The position numbers and the translations under genes are program-made. From the NCBI GenBank assembly GCA_944321495.1, contig CALULP010000010.1, forward strand, positions 1 to 64,000: DNA of 64,000 nucleotides. Reading direction: 5' to 3'. The DNA is from an uncultured Bacteroides sp. (lineage in GTDB: Bacteria; Bacteroidota; Bacteroidia; Bacteroidales; Bacteroidaceae). The notes below the pieces were generated by a model, which searched no databases, had not been told where the DNA came from, and saw only the letters and a program-made list of their open reading frames with translations. Of this stretch, positions 1 to 8,150 are shown piece after piece (position 1 is the stretch's first letter; every line of letters begins with the position of its first letter).

Positions 1-159
1 TATGCATAACGGCTTGAAAATTACCACAAAAGTAAATTCAAATCCGTTCTCTCCAAAACTGATTATAACAAATTGAATTTCAATAATTTCAAAGAACTCC
101 TATGATTTTTTAGTGGACACTAATGAATTCATTTATATAATAAATGGGAAGGGAAAAAA
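1..159. other. AT-rich left edge, no intact gene seen
   Basis: No complete gene is visible here. In the frame of the next gene an open stretch runs from about 10 to a stop at 103-105. Two further stops lie at 121-126, then the frame is open into the ATG at 160. The translation just before that ATG reads KWEGKK, which resembles the usual lead-in of this thioredoxin-like family (recalled, not searched). The start of the neighbouring protein may therefore once have lain further upstream. A seven-A tract at 154-160 sits at the boundary. Confidence 0.4.
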
Positions 160-933
160 ATGATTTTTCCGCATGATAGTTATTTTACGATATATGCAAA
201 AGACACAATTAAAAATCCATTTGGAAATTCTAAATATAAAATTGTCAGCTATATTGATTCTATAGGTTGCTTAAGTTGTAAACTAAAACTTGCCGAATGG
301 AAAAGTTTCATTGAACAATTAGATTCCGTAAATGATGTCTCAATTTTAATGTATTTTCATCCTCATAACAAAAGAGAAGTAACTTATCTTTTAAAGAAGA
401 GCCATTTCAATTTACCTGTTTGCATTGATGAAAAAGATTCATTGAACAAATTAAATAAATTTCCTATGTTTGATGAATTTCGAACATTCTTATTAGATAA
501 AAATAATAAGATCTTGGCCATCGGCAATCCCATTCATAATCCTAAGATTAAAGAACTTTACCAGAAGATTATTCAAGGCCAGCCGATAGGGGAGGAAAAA
601 ACAACCGTACAGACACAGGTAGCAGTGCCGGAAACTTCTTTCACTTTTGGGGACTTTGACTGGCAGGAACCACAGACGCATAGTTTTGAGGTGAAGAACG
701 TAGGACACGAGCTATTGGTGATACAAGACGTTACAACCTCTTGCGGCTGCATTACGGTAGATTTTCCCAAGGAACCTGTGCAGCCGGGTGGTACGGCTAT
801 GGTGAAGGTGACGTATAAAGCCGATCAACAGGAGTATTTCAACAAGACGGTGACAATCTATGGCAATGCAGAGCAGTTGCCTATACAATTACATGTGTCA
901 GGAAACGCGAGGCGATTGACAATTGACAATTAA
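160..933 (+). CDS. Thioredoxin-like + DUF1573 protein, possibly N-terminally truncated
   Basis: Protein of 257 residues. The first ~140 residues resemble a thioredoxin-like domain with a CLSC motif at residues 37-40 after a beta-strand (YKIVSYIDSIGC). Residues ~157-250 match DUF1573, an immunoglobulin-like domain with the typical TSCGC signature and a PGG turn. Proteins of this layout in Bacteroides usually carry a signal peptide or lipobox. None is present with the ATG at 160, and the upstream frame is blocked by stops at 121-126, so truncation or a frameshift near the A7 tract (154-160) is possible. The first ~420 nt are much more AT-rich than the DUF1573 part, suggesting a mosaic gene. The last codons (LTIDN and stop) are supplied by a TTGACAA repeat. 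It belongs with the downstream peptide/propeller locus. A role in cysteine chemistry of secreted peptides is inference only. Confidence 0.7.
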   Translation: MIFPHDSYFTIYAKDTIKNPFGNSKYKIVSYIDSIGCLSCKLKLAEWKSFIEQLDSVNDVSILMYFHPHNKREVTYLLKKSHFNLPVCIDEKDSLNKLNKFPMFDEFRTFLLDKNNKILAIGNPIHNPKIKELYQKIIQGQPIGEEKTTVQTQVAVPETSFTFGDFDWQEPQTHSFEVKNVGHELLVIQDVTTSCGCITVDFPKEPVQPGGTAMVKVTYKADQQEYFNKTVTIYGNAEQLPIQLHVSGNARRLTIDN

Positions 934-974
934 CAATTAACAATTGACAGTTGACAATTGACAATTGATAATTG
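916..974 (+). repeat. TTGACAA heptamer array
   Basis: Eight consecutive 7-bp units close to TTGACAA (variants TTAACAA, TTGACAG, TTGATAA) start at 916. The array provides the last codons and stop of the preceding gene and continues into the intergenic region. CAATTG palindromes recur, so the transcript could fold. A related four-unit array lies at 11365-11392. Confidence 0.9.
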
Positions 975-997
975 GGAAATGTAGATTGACTGATTCT

Positions 998-1020
998 TTA
1001 GACGCGGATGGGGCGGATTG
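998..1020 (-). repeat. Dispersed 23-nt repeat, copy A
   Basis: This segment is the reverse complement of 33736-33758 with a single mismatch. It lies in the 282-bp gene-free stretch 934-1215, which also holds the heptamer array. No confident promoter was found there; TAATTTTTG near 1183 is only a near-match to the -7 box. Confidence 0.85.
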
Positions 1021-1215
1021 AAATCTTATAAAATCTTACAAAAAACTGTTTGGAAGTGCCTGTGGCTGCGATGTAAGAAAATGTAAGGTAAAAAAGTTGC
1101 TCCTGTCATTCCTTTTGCAGAACTTCGTTGCAGAAGTGAAATCCTATAAATTGATGTCTGTTTTATGCAGAATGTAGGAAGGGTTAATTTTTGACGTTTT
1201 TAAAGATAGGAAAAG

Positions 1216-2259
1216 ATGAAAAGAGTGATTGGCTTCTTGTTTGGGATGGCTTTGCTGGTGGTTACGGCTTGTTCGGATGGCCACCGGGTAAAGAGGTTGT
1301 CTGATGTACCTTATGAGACGGTGACGGCCGGGCTTTACACCATGATGCCGGGTGAGATGTATTGTGCAGGCGATTACATAGTGTGGACAGACCCGTTTTC
1401 GACGGAGGGCTTCCTGCATGTGGTAGACCGGCATACGGGGCATGAGCTTGCCGCGTGGGGACGGATAGGAGGAGGACCGGAGGAATTCAATACGCCGTCG
1501 GTGTCCTATACCTGTTTTCCCGATATCATAGTGTCTGACTTGAACAAGCCTTTGTGTGCCACGCTGCAGGTAGAGCGTTGTTCGGCAGATTCAGTTAACT
1601 TGATTGCCCGGTGGAATCAAGTGAATTTGCAAGGCTATTTAAGTTGTTTATCGGTGGGAAACAACTTGATGTTGGCTTTCTCGCCGGAAGGCAGGCATCC
1701 GTTTGCCCTGATAGAGGAGAACGGGAAGGTGAGTGAAGCCGGTGAGTTCCCCGTGGAGGGCGTTGACAACGGTTTTGAAGCTTTTCAGGGGAAGGTGACG
1801 TATCTGGCTTCCCGGGGACGGCTGCTCTATTCCCTGTATGCTTTCCCTTATCTGGCGTTGTACGATTGCCGGGACGGGCAGCTTGCCCTGCTGCACGAAA
1901 CCGGTGGGGAGGAAGGTTATACGGTGAAAGACGGACAGCTGCAGACGGATGCCGATGCCCGGCGCGGTTTTCAGGACGCGGCATTGACCCGGGATTATGT
2001 GGTGGGGTTGCAGCGTGATGAAACGGTGGAGGGCAAAGTGCCTGCCAATGTGCAGGGACGCGATCCGAAAGCGTTGCCTCATTCGTTGTTTGTCTATGAC
2101 GGCAGCTTGAAGCCTGTGTGCATTCTTAACCTGAATGTGCCCATCGTGCGGCTATGCGGCGATGGGGCTTCGAACGAACTGTATGCAGTGGTGGTTAATC
2201 CGGAATATAGCATTGTGAAGATTGATTTGGATGCTTTGTTTGCCGCAAACGGGATTTAG
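1216..2259 (+). CDS. Beta-propeller lipoprotein (TolB-like/BF2992-like family)
   Basis: Predicted lipoprotein of 347 residues: MKR start, hydrophobic core and lipobox VTAC with the acylated cysteine at 19. The body has the repeated strand-turn pattern of six-bladed propellers, including a WGRIGGGPEEF segment typical of Bacteroides propeller lipoproteins next to NVEALA peptides (PF15869-like, from memory). It would sit in the outer or inner membrane leaflet facing the periplasm or surface. Its ligand is unknown. Signal peptidase I follows after 23 bp and is probably co-transcribed. It is more GC-rich than the peptide genes downstream. Sure of lipoprotein, fairly sure of propeller, function unknown. 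Confidence 0.75.
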   Translation: MKRVIGFLFGMALLVVTACSDGHRVKRLSDVPYETVTAGLYTMMPGEMYCAGDYIVWTDPFSTEGFLHVVDRHTGHELAAWGRIGGGPEEFNTPSVSYTCFPDIIVSDLNKPLCATLQVERCSADSVNLIARWNQVNLQGYLSCLSVGNNLMLAFSPEGRHPFALIEENGKVSEAGEFPVEGVDNGFEAFQGKVTYLASRGRLLYSLYAFPYLALYDCRDGQLALLHETGGEEGYTVKDGQLQTDADARRGFQDAALTRDYVVGLQRDETVEGKVPANVQGRDPKALPHSLFVYDGSLKPVCILNLNVPIVRLCGDGASNELYAVVVNPEYSIVKIDLDALFAANGI

Positions 2260-2282
2260 AACTTCGCTCCCTTGAAAAACGG

Positions 2283-3167
2283 ATGAATGGAAAGAAGAAC
2301 ATAGCGAAATGGGTAGACAGGGGTATCAACGTCTGTTTTTACTTCTGCCTGTTAGTGGTGGCTTATGTGGTGCTACAGGTATTTGTGGTGACCTCGTTCA
2401 GCATTCCCTCGGACTCCATGGAGCCGACGCTATTGCCCGGGGACAAGATTCTGGTGGAGAAATGTGCCACGGGGGCACGGCTGTTCGACCTGCCGGCAGC
2501 CTTGGCACGGGAGGAGGTGGAGATATACCGCGTGCCGGGCTGGCGGAAGTTCCGCAGGAACGACGTGTTAGTGTTTAACTTTCCCTACCGGGAGGGGCGT
2601 TGGGACAGCATTGCTTTCGATGTGACGAAATATTTTGTGAAGCGGTGCATCGCCCTTCCCGGCGACACGGTGGAGATACGTGGCGGCTATTATCATTTGC
2701 GGGGCGTGGATGCCCCGGTGGGAAACCTGCAGGCGCAGGCACAGGTGGCGGCATTGACGGAGGCGGACACCGCGCGGGTGGTATTGGACAGCTATCCTTG
2801 GGACAAGACCTTGGGCTGGACGATACAGCACTTCGGTCCGCTGGCGGTGCCGGGGCGTGGGCAGACGGTACGTTTGGGCCGCGAAGAAAGTGTGCTCTAC
2901 CGGCCGCTCATCAGCCACGAGCAAGGGAAGTGGCTGAACTGGCGGGAGGAGGAAGGCCGCGCCGTGCTGGGCGACAGCGTGGTGACGGAATATACGTTCC
3001 GCGAGGATTACTACTTCATGGCAGGCGACAAGGCGCTGAACTCGCAGGACTCCCGCTACTGGGGGTTGCTGCCGGAAAGCTTCATCGTGGGCAGGGCGTT
3101 TGCCGTGTGGTGGTCGGAAGATGAAAGGGGGAAGGTGAGGTGGGGGAGGATTCTTACTCACATATAG
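2283..3167 (+). CDS. lepB: Signal peptidase I
   Basis: Serine/lysine protease that removes signal peptides from exported proteins at the outer face of the inner membrane. One N-terminal membrane segment (~residues 17-37) is followed by box B, SIPSDSMEPTL, whose catalytic serine is residue 45. The general-base lysine is K120 in FVKRCIALPGD. The C-terminal box is GDKALNSQDSRYWGLLP. Length (294) is normal for the family in Bacteroidota, with an insertion between the serine and lysine boxes. It lies between a propeller lipoprotein and an NVEALA peptide rather than beside housekeeping genes. It may therefore be an extra copy dedicated to this locus; that part is inference. Enzyme identity is secure. 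Confidence 0.93.
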   Translation: MNGKKNIAKWVDRGINVCFYFCLLVVAYVVLQVFVVTSFSIPSDSMEPTLLPGDKILVEKCATGARLFDLPAALAREEVEIYRVPGWRKFRRNDVLVFNFPYREGRWDSIAFDVTKYFVKRCIALPGDTVEIRGGYYHLRGVDAPVGNLQAQAQVAALTEADTARVVLDSYPWDKTLGWTIQHFGPLAVPGRGQTVRLGREESVLYRPLISHEQGKWLNWREEEGRAVLGDSVVTEYTFREDYYFMAGDKALNSQDSRYWGLLPESFIVGRAFAVWWSEDERGKVRWGRILTHI

Positions 3168-3303
3168 CAGCAGCTAATTGTTAATATGGAAAGTTTTTTT
3201 GAACGATTATATAAAAAAGGAGGTATATAATTAGATATTTTCACATGTCAAAACAATGCGATTGTTTTTCCGTTGAAAGGATAAATACGGATGTTTATTA
3301 TTT

Positions 3304-3311
3304 TAAATTTG
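3304..3311 (+). promoter_or_regulatory. Possible -7 promoter box before the NVEALA peptide gene
   Basis: TAAATTTG matches the Bacteroidota -7 consensus TAnnTTTG exactly and lies 18 bp before the ATG at 3330. The region is AT-rich, so a chance match is possible, and no clear -33 TTTG was found at the usual distance. Confidence 0.4.
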
Positions 3312-3329
3312 AATTTAATAATTGAAGTT

Positions 3330-3599
3330 ATGAAAAGGTATTTGCTCAAAATTACAATGGTTGTGGTAGCATTTGTTTCTTTCGTTGGGGTTTATACTTC
3401 ACAAAGAACACATTCAATGTCTGACATTATGATTGCAAATGTAGAAGCATTAGCGCGAGGAGAAAGTGGACAAAAACTGGATTGTTGGCAACATATAAGT
3501 TCAACTGGAAATGTCTTAGCCACACATGTTACTTATTGTGGTAGTTGTGATGCTATTTTAGCTAAATCGTGGTCAAGTCAGAGTATGTGTGTGAATTAA
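3330..3599 (+). CDS. NVEALA-family secreted peptide
   Basis: Small protein of 89 residues. The start at 3330 (MKRYLLK) puts a basic n-region directly before the hydrophobic segment; an in-frame ATG at 3291 would add 13 atypical residues. The layout is an N-terminal membrane/signal segment (~8-22), a linker, the hallmark ANVEALARGE (NVEALA at 37-42), then a C-terminal part with four cysteines (52, 70, 73, 87) including CGSC. The family (PF14055) is defined by NVEALA and is common in Bacteroides, but its function is not known to me. By analogy with other leader peptides, the NVEALA region may be a recognition or cleavage site, with the cysteine-rich tail as the mature product held by two disulfides. 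This is inference. It precedes a propeller lipoprotein by 81 bp. Confidence 0.85.
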   Translation: MKRYLLKITMVVVAFVSFVGVYTSQRTHSMSDIMIANVEALARGESGQKLDCWQHISSTGNVLATHVTYCGSCDAILAKSWSSQSMCVN

Positions 3600-3680
3600 G
3601 AATTAGGGGAGTATTCGTTATCTGTTATTAAAAGATGAGGAATACCCCCCCCCTATTTATTTAATCTATTGTGTTGATTT

Positions 3681-4637
3681 ATGAAAATTGTTAGCTGTAT
3701 TTTTATAATAATATTGGTGGCTGGTTGTAGCTCCCCTAAGAATCAAATGGAGTTTTTGCCTTTTGAGAGAGAGGCAACTTTGATGGCAGAGAAAATATAT
3801 ATGGAAAATGTTACGGCGCCGGATTTTATTTTATTAAAAAACAATTTTCTGTTTGTTTCAAGTAGTAGGAGCGACTCTATGTTATCTCAATATTCTTTGC
3901 CAAATATGAAGTTGTTGTATCAAGGCGGTATTAAGGGACAAGCAGAAAATGAGTTTGCTCTTTTTCCGATGTTTTGCCGCTGTTTTACGGATGATTTATA
4001 TATTTGGGGAAATACTCCATTATCTATTAAATGTTTTTCGGTAGACGAGACAGGGAAACTTTCTTTGCAAAAGAAATATGCTATGCCTTATTATGAATCT
4101 TTTAATCAAATGCATATTTTTCATGATTCTATATTGGTTTATAGTGCAATACCTAATGATTTTGCAATAAAGAAGATTAATTTGAATCGAGGCGAGGAGA
4201 TAGGAAAAATTGAGTTTGAAACGGAAGATCATAAGGAAACTTTTTTTTATCGTGAAAGGGGTATAATGACTGCCAGTGAGAATTATATTGTTTATGCTTA
4301 TTTTTATAAAAAGCAAATTGATATTTATGATATAGAAACAATGAATTTATACAAAAGATTGAAAGATAAAGAAGAGGAGCCTATAGTCCGAGTTGGAGAT
4401 TTTGAGGGAAATACTCATTATTACGTGAATGTATTAGCCGGTAAAGAACGAATTTATGCATTGTGCAGGGAAAAAGATGATTACGTATTGGAAGTTTTTG
4501 ATTATGAGGGGACAACCCTCATAAAATATAAATTTGATATTGTCCCTTTTTTATTTGATGTAGATGAACAGAATGGGATCTTATATGGTTATAATGAAGA
4601 ATGGGAAGATTATTTCCTGAGATATAGACTATCGTGA
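3681..4637 (+). CDS. Beta-propeller lipoprotein (TolB-like/BF2992-like)
   Basis: Predicted lipoprotein of 318 residues with lipobox LVAGC (Cys16). The sequence has the repeated short strands and aromatic turns of the propellers found beside NVEALA peptides, for example GGIKGQAENEF at the same place as GRIGGGPEEF in the gene at 1216. Codon use is strongly AT-rich, like the peptide gene just upstream and unlike the transglutaminase-like gene downstream. Peptide and propeller therefore look like one transferred module. The next gene follows after 19 bp. Ligand and role unknown. Confidence 0.72.
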   Translation: MKIVSCIFIIILVAGCSSPKNQMEFLPFEREATLMAEKIYMENVTAPDFILLKNNFLFVSSSRSDSMLSQYSLPNMKLLYQGGIKGQAENEFALFPMFCRCFTDDLYIWGNTPLSIKCFSVDETGKLSLQKKYAMPYYESFNQMHIFHDSILVYSAIPNDFAIKKINLNRGEEIGKIEFETEDHKETFFYRERGIMTASENYIVYAYFYKKQIDIYDIETMNLYKRLKDKEEEPIVRVGDFEGNTHYYVNVLAGKERIYALCREKDDYVLEVFDYEGTTLIKYKFDIVPFLFDVDEQNGILYGYNEEWEDYFLRYRLS

Positions 4638-4656
4638 ATAGGGTAAATTGAACGTT

Positions 4657-6516
4657 ATGCAGAAATATTTGTTGGGACTATTATTGTTGTGGGTTATTGC
4701 AGGCTGCCGGGACAACAGTCGGTTGGATGCAACACTGGAGTTTGCTGGGGAGAACCGGACGGAACTGGAGCGGGTGTTGGAGCACTACCGCGACAGCGGG
4801 CTGAAGTATGAGGCGGCACGTTTCCTGATAGAGAACATGCCACAGTATTACGGGCTTAGGGGGGCGGCAACGGATTCCGGGAAAGCCTTGCTGCTCTCCA
4901 TGGATGTCAACGGCATTATCTTGCCGGAGCGGATAGAACGCTGGCAGTACCAGGCCAGCGGGCGGATGGAGAAGGTGTATGACGCCCGGGTGATAACGGC
5001 GGATTACCTGATAGACAATATCGACCGGGCTTTTGACGCCTGGAGAAAGCGGCCCTGGAACAAGCACCTGCCCTTTGAAGACTTCTGCGAACTGATATTG
5101 CCTTACCGGGTGGGGAATGAAGAACTGGAGTATTGGCGGCAGGCGTATGAACGGCGTTACTCCTGCCTGCTGGACTCCGTGTACCGGGGGACAGACGTGA
5201 TAGAGGCGGCTGCCGTGGTGGCAGACTCGATGAAGAAAGAGGGCTTCATGTACAACTGGCAGGTGTCGTTGCCGCACCTGGGGGCTTCGTTCCTGCTGGA
5301 CCACCGCATGGGTACCTGCTCGGATGCCTGTGACCTGACGCTCTACGTGATGCGGGCGTTGGGCATCCCGGCTGCCATTGATTATTATCCGTATTGCCCG
5401 GAGTCGCGCAAGGGGCATACGTGGAACTCGGTGCGCGACACGACCGGCGAGCACTGGGGGCTGTGGTTCACGGAAAAGCGCCTGAAGCGTGGCGATGTCT
5501 ATTCGGACGGCAGGAAGTCCGGCAAGATATTGCGCAAGCGCTTCGCTTACCCGCAGTATGCGGATGCTTCGCGCGATTATTTTCCCGATACGTTGCGTGT
5601 GAGGGTGGGGGACAGGAAACTGGATGACCTGTATCTGGGCATCTTCCATCCGGACCATCACTGGGTAGTGGTGGATGTCGCCCGGGTGAAAGGCGGGGAA
5701 GCCGTGTTCCCGCATGTGGAACGGGAGGTGATTTATGCTCCCTTGCGGCGGACCAAGGACGGGGATTTTGTGGAGGCGGACTATCCGTTTTATTTTGACG
5801 GCAAGGAGGTTCACCCTTACGTGCCGGACCAGTCGCGGCAGGACACGGTGGCATTGTTGCGGAAATATCCGCTGATGACTTGGACGGCCAAGTACATGAA
5901 TGAAATCTATCACGGCAGATTTGAGTTTTCCAATGACAGGAATTTCGGGCGAGTGGAATATGGCTACGTCGTGCCGGACACGCCACGCGTATGCTACAAT
6001 GAAGTGGTATTTCCCCGGCAGGTGAATTGCCGGTATGTGCGCTACATGGCACCGGACAGCACGGCCTGTACGGACTTGGCGGAACTGCAGTTTTATGCCG
6101 GGAAGAAGCGGGTTATCCCCGTGCGGACAGAGGCGGCAAAGGCGGAAAATGTCATCAATGTCAAGGAGAATATGTTTGACGACGACCCGCTGACGTTCTA
6201 TTGCACCTGGGAGGGCGGCGCAACGACCTGGATGGACTTTGGGCGGCAGGTCGCTCTGGACCGTTTTGTCTATATTCCCCGCAACGATGACAATTTCATC
6301 CGCATAGGAGACGAGTACGAGTTGTTTTATCACGACGGGCCGAAGGGCTGGGTGTCCCTTGGCAGGCAGACGGTGCAGGAACCGGTATTGAGGTACAAGG
6401 TTCCCCGTGGCTCCCTGTTGCATTTGCGTTGCCTGACACGCGGGCAGGAGGAACTGTTGTTCCACATGGAGGACGGACAGCAGGTGTTTGTCAGCAATTT
6501 GAATAGTGTGAGGTGA
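4657..6516 (+). CDS. Transglutaminase-like lipoprotein with discoidin-like C-terminus
   Basis: Predicted lipoprotein of 619 residues. The ATG at 4657 was chosen over a TTG three codons upstream. Lipobox VIAGC, Cys17. The central region carries transglutaminase-core motifs: GTCSDAC with candidate nucleophile Cys221, and GHTWN with candidate His254. This fold can act as a cysteine protease, peptide N-glycanase or cross-linking enzyme. Residues ~450-600 resemble an F5/8 type C (galactose-binding-like) domain, with CRYVRYMAP and AELQFYAG strands. It is much richer in GC than the neighbours on either side. It could process or anchor the locus peptides or bind glycan; neither is shown. Domain calls are from motif recognition only. 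Confidence 0.72.
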   Translation: MQKYLLGLLLLWVIAGCRDNSRLDATLEFAGENRTELERVLEHYRDSGLKYEAARFLIENMPQYYGLRGAATDSGKALLLSMDVNGIILPERIERWQYQASGRMEKVYDARVITADYLIDNIDRAFDAWRKRPWNKHLPFEDFCELILPYRVGNEELEYWRQAYERRYSCLLDSVYRGTDVIEAAAVVADSMKKEGFMYNWQVSLPHLGASFLLDHRMGTCSDACDLTLYVMRALGIPAAIDYYPYCPESRKGHTWNSVRDTTGEHWGLWFTEKRLKRGDVYSDGRKSGKILRKRFAYPQYADASRDYFPDTLRVRVGDRKLDDLYLGIFHPDHHWVVVDVARVKGGEAVFPHVEREVIYAPLRRTKDGDFVEADYPFYFDGKEVHPYVPDQSRQDTVALLRKYPLMTWTAKYMNEIYHGRFEFSNDRNFGRVEYGYVVPDTPRVCYNEVVFPRQVNCRYVRYMAPDSTACTDLAELQFYAGKKRVIPVRTEAAKAENVINVKENMFDDDPLTFYCTWEGGATTWMDFGRQVALDRFVYIPRNDDNFIRIGDEYELFYHDGPKGWVSLGRQTVQEPVLRYKVPRGSLLHLRCLTRGQEELLFHMEDGQQVFVSNLNSVR

Positions 6517-6685
6517 AGACTAATTTTTCCTAAGTTGTAAAATATTTTTCGGTGAGGACGGTCTTACTGTTTAACTGGGGAGGAAATTGATGATTGGGTA
6601 AATGAGTAGATGGTACAACGAGGATAATGTTTTTGATGTTAATGATTGTAGTACTACATAATTTATTGTTTAATTTTTTAAAAGT

Positions 6686-6931
6686 ATGTTTGTGAAAAAA
6701 AAGAAGTTAATTGTTGTCGCCGTTGCTGCATTAGGAGTGGCGACTTATGGTTTGTCCAAAGGGCAAAATATTAAAAATTTGCCTTTGTCGTTAAGTAATG
6801 ACATAGAATCAATCGCTTCCTGTGAAAGCATTGGTTGGTGGGATAATGATGGTAATTGTGTGAAAAATGATCGGGGTGAGTATTTTTGCAAGAGTGACTC
6901 TTGGCATGAACTGACTGATTGTTTGCAATAA
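6686..6931 (+). CDS. Diverged NVEALA-like secreted peptide
   Basis: Small protein of 81 residues with a lysine-rich start (FVKKKK), one hydrophobic segment (~8-22) and a linker. SNDIESIASCES follows, which aligns with ANVEALARGES of the peptide at 3330, with IESIA in place of VEALA. Four cysteines follow (46, 58, 68, 79), the same number as in the other peptide but with different spacing. A strong terminator lies 16 bp after the stop, so this gene ends a transcript. No exact -7 box was found in the AT-rich 6517-6685 gap. I call it a divergent member of the same peptide class; function unknown. Confidence 0.7.
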   Translation: MFVKKKKLIVVAVAALGVATYGLSKGQNIKNLPLSLSNDIESIASCESIGWWDNDGNCVKNDRGEYFCKSDSWHELTDCLQ

Positions 6932-6947
6932 GCGCTAAATGTTTAAT

Positions 6948-6989
6948 AAAAGAGGAATCTTTTCCTTGTGTTAAAGATTCCTCTTTTTT
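6948..6989 (+). terminator. Rho-independent terminator after the second peptide
   Basis: Perfect 15-bp stem (6948-6962 with 6973-6987) around AAGAGGAATC, loop of 10 nt, ending in a T run to 6989. It separates the small peptide gene from the propeller gene starting at 7011. Confidence 0.9.
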
Positions 6990-7010
6990 CAAGATGGAGA
7001 TATTTACATC

Positions 7011-8150
7011 ATGGAAAGATGGTTTTATATCGTACTGTTATTTTTATGTGCTTGTTCCTCAAAAGAGGTGATATATGTCACGAATGAAGGGCAGGCCGCT
7101 TTGGATTCTACTTTGCTTGTCAGACAAGACTCTTTAGTGAGATTGTATATAGGCGAGCATTTGACATGTAGTCCTTTGTGCTCACAAGTAAAAGACAGTT
7201 TGTACATCATGCTGGATGAGAATGCGCTGCATTTCTTTCATTTGAAGGATGGGCATTTCTTGAAATCGTTGCCCGTCACGGAGTGTGGGACATTGAATAA
7301 TTATTCCGGTTTTTTATATGAGGATTCGGATTCTATTTTTGTCTATAATTATAAATTGAAAACGGTGTTTTTCTTAGGGTCAACCATGAAGATTAGGAAA
7401 AAGTGGAATGTGCACACAGCGTGTAAGGCAAAATATCCAATAGATCCGGAAACGTTGACAGATTCCCCATTGTTATATTCACAGGGGAGGGTCCTGCTGT
7501 CCGGAGTAGAACTGGGGCAACCCGATGAGGGAGAGAGCAGCGATAAGCCTACGACTTGCTGCATTGCATTAGACAATGATATAATGTCATTTGGCGGAGT
7601 TTTTCCTGTATGTTATGAGAAAGGTAATTTTGGCGGAGTTTATTACAACAAGATTTATCATGCTTTGAATCAAGATGGGAATCTGTTGCTTAGTTTCCCA
7701 GCCGACCATTATGTTTATTGCTATTCGTTGGATTTCAGGGACTGTAAACCATACTATATGGGTAGTCGTTACATTCGTGAAATAGTTTCTTCCGGGGAGA
7801 ATGTTTTTGATTTGTTTAAAGACAAACAGCGCAGGATTGCCTATTATACAAGTCAACCTTCTTATGGGAATATTTTATACGATCCTTACAGGCATCTGTA
7901 TTATCGGGTAGCCAGATTGCCTTTGCAAGGCTGGACAGGGGGAAATTTCCAAAAGCCCTTTTCTATCATAACCATGGATTCTTTATATCGGATAATTTCT
8001 GAAACTCCGGTTGTGGAAGATTATGAAGACCTGAATTTGGGTAACATGCATGTGGTTAAGGAGGGACTTCTGATTCAGAAAGAGAATAAGGAGGATGAGA
8101 ATGTGATAGAATTTGTTTTGTATAAGGTCAATAAATATCAAGAGAAATGA
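7011..8150 (+). CDS. DUF4221-like beta-propeller lipoprotein
   Basis: Predicted lipoprotein of 379 residues, lipobox LCAC (Cys15, with another cysteine at 13). Repeated strands with aromatic-rich turns (for example FFHLKDGHFLKSLP) fit the DUF4221 group of Bacteroidota propeller proteins, recognised from memory. The preceding terminator implies its own promoter in the short 6990-7010 gap or read-through. Its stop overlaps the start of the next gene by 4 bp (ATGA), so the two are translationally coupled. AT-rich like the peptide genes. Ligand unknown. Confidence 0.65.
   Translation: MERWFYIVLLFLCACSSKEVIYVTNEGQAALDSTLLVRQDSLVRLYIGEHLTCSPLCSQVKDSLYIMLDENALHFFHLKDGHFLKSLPVTECGTLNNYSGFLYEDSDSIFVYNYKLKTVFFLGSTMKIRKKWNVHTACKAKYPIDPETLTDSPLLYSQGRVLLSGVELGQPDEGESSDKPTTCCIALDNDIMSFGGVFPVCYEKGNFGGVYYNKIYHALNQDGNLLLSFPADHYVYCYSLDFRDCKPYYMGSRYIREIVSSGENVFDLFKDKQRRIAYYTSQPSYGNILYDPYRHLYYRVARLPLQGWTGGNFQKPFSIITMDSLYRIISETPVVEDYEDLNLGNMHVVKEGLLIQKENKEDENVIEFVLYKVNKYQEK

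Noticed and set aside
3245..3325. 26-codon open frame upstream of the NVEALA gene, preceded by AGGAGG near 3219
   Set aside because: The purine tract is too far from the ATG, the peptide has no recognisable character, and AT-rich DNA gives such frames by chance.
4681..6465. 594-codon - strand open frame
   Set aside because: Antisense to the transglutaminase-like lipoprotein; no recognisable domain and unusual composition.
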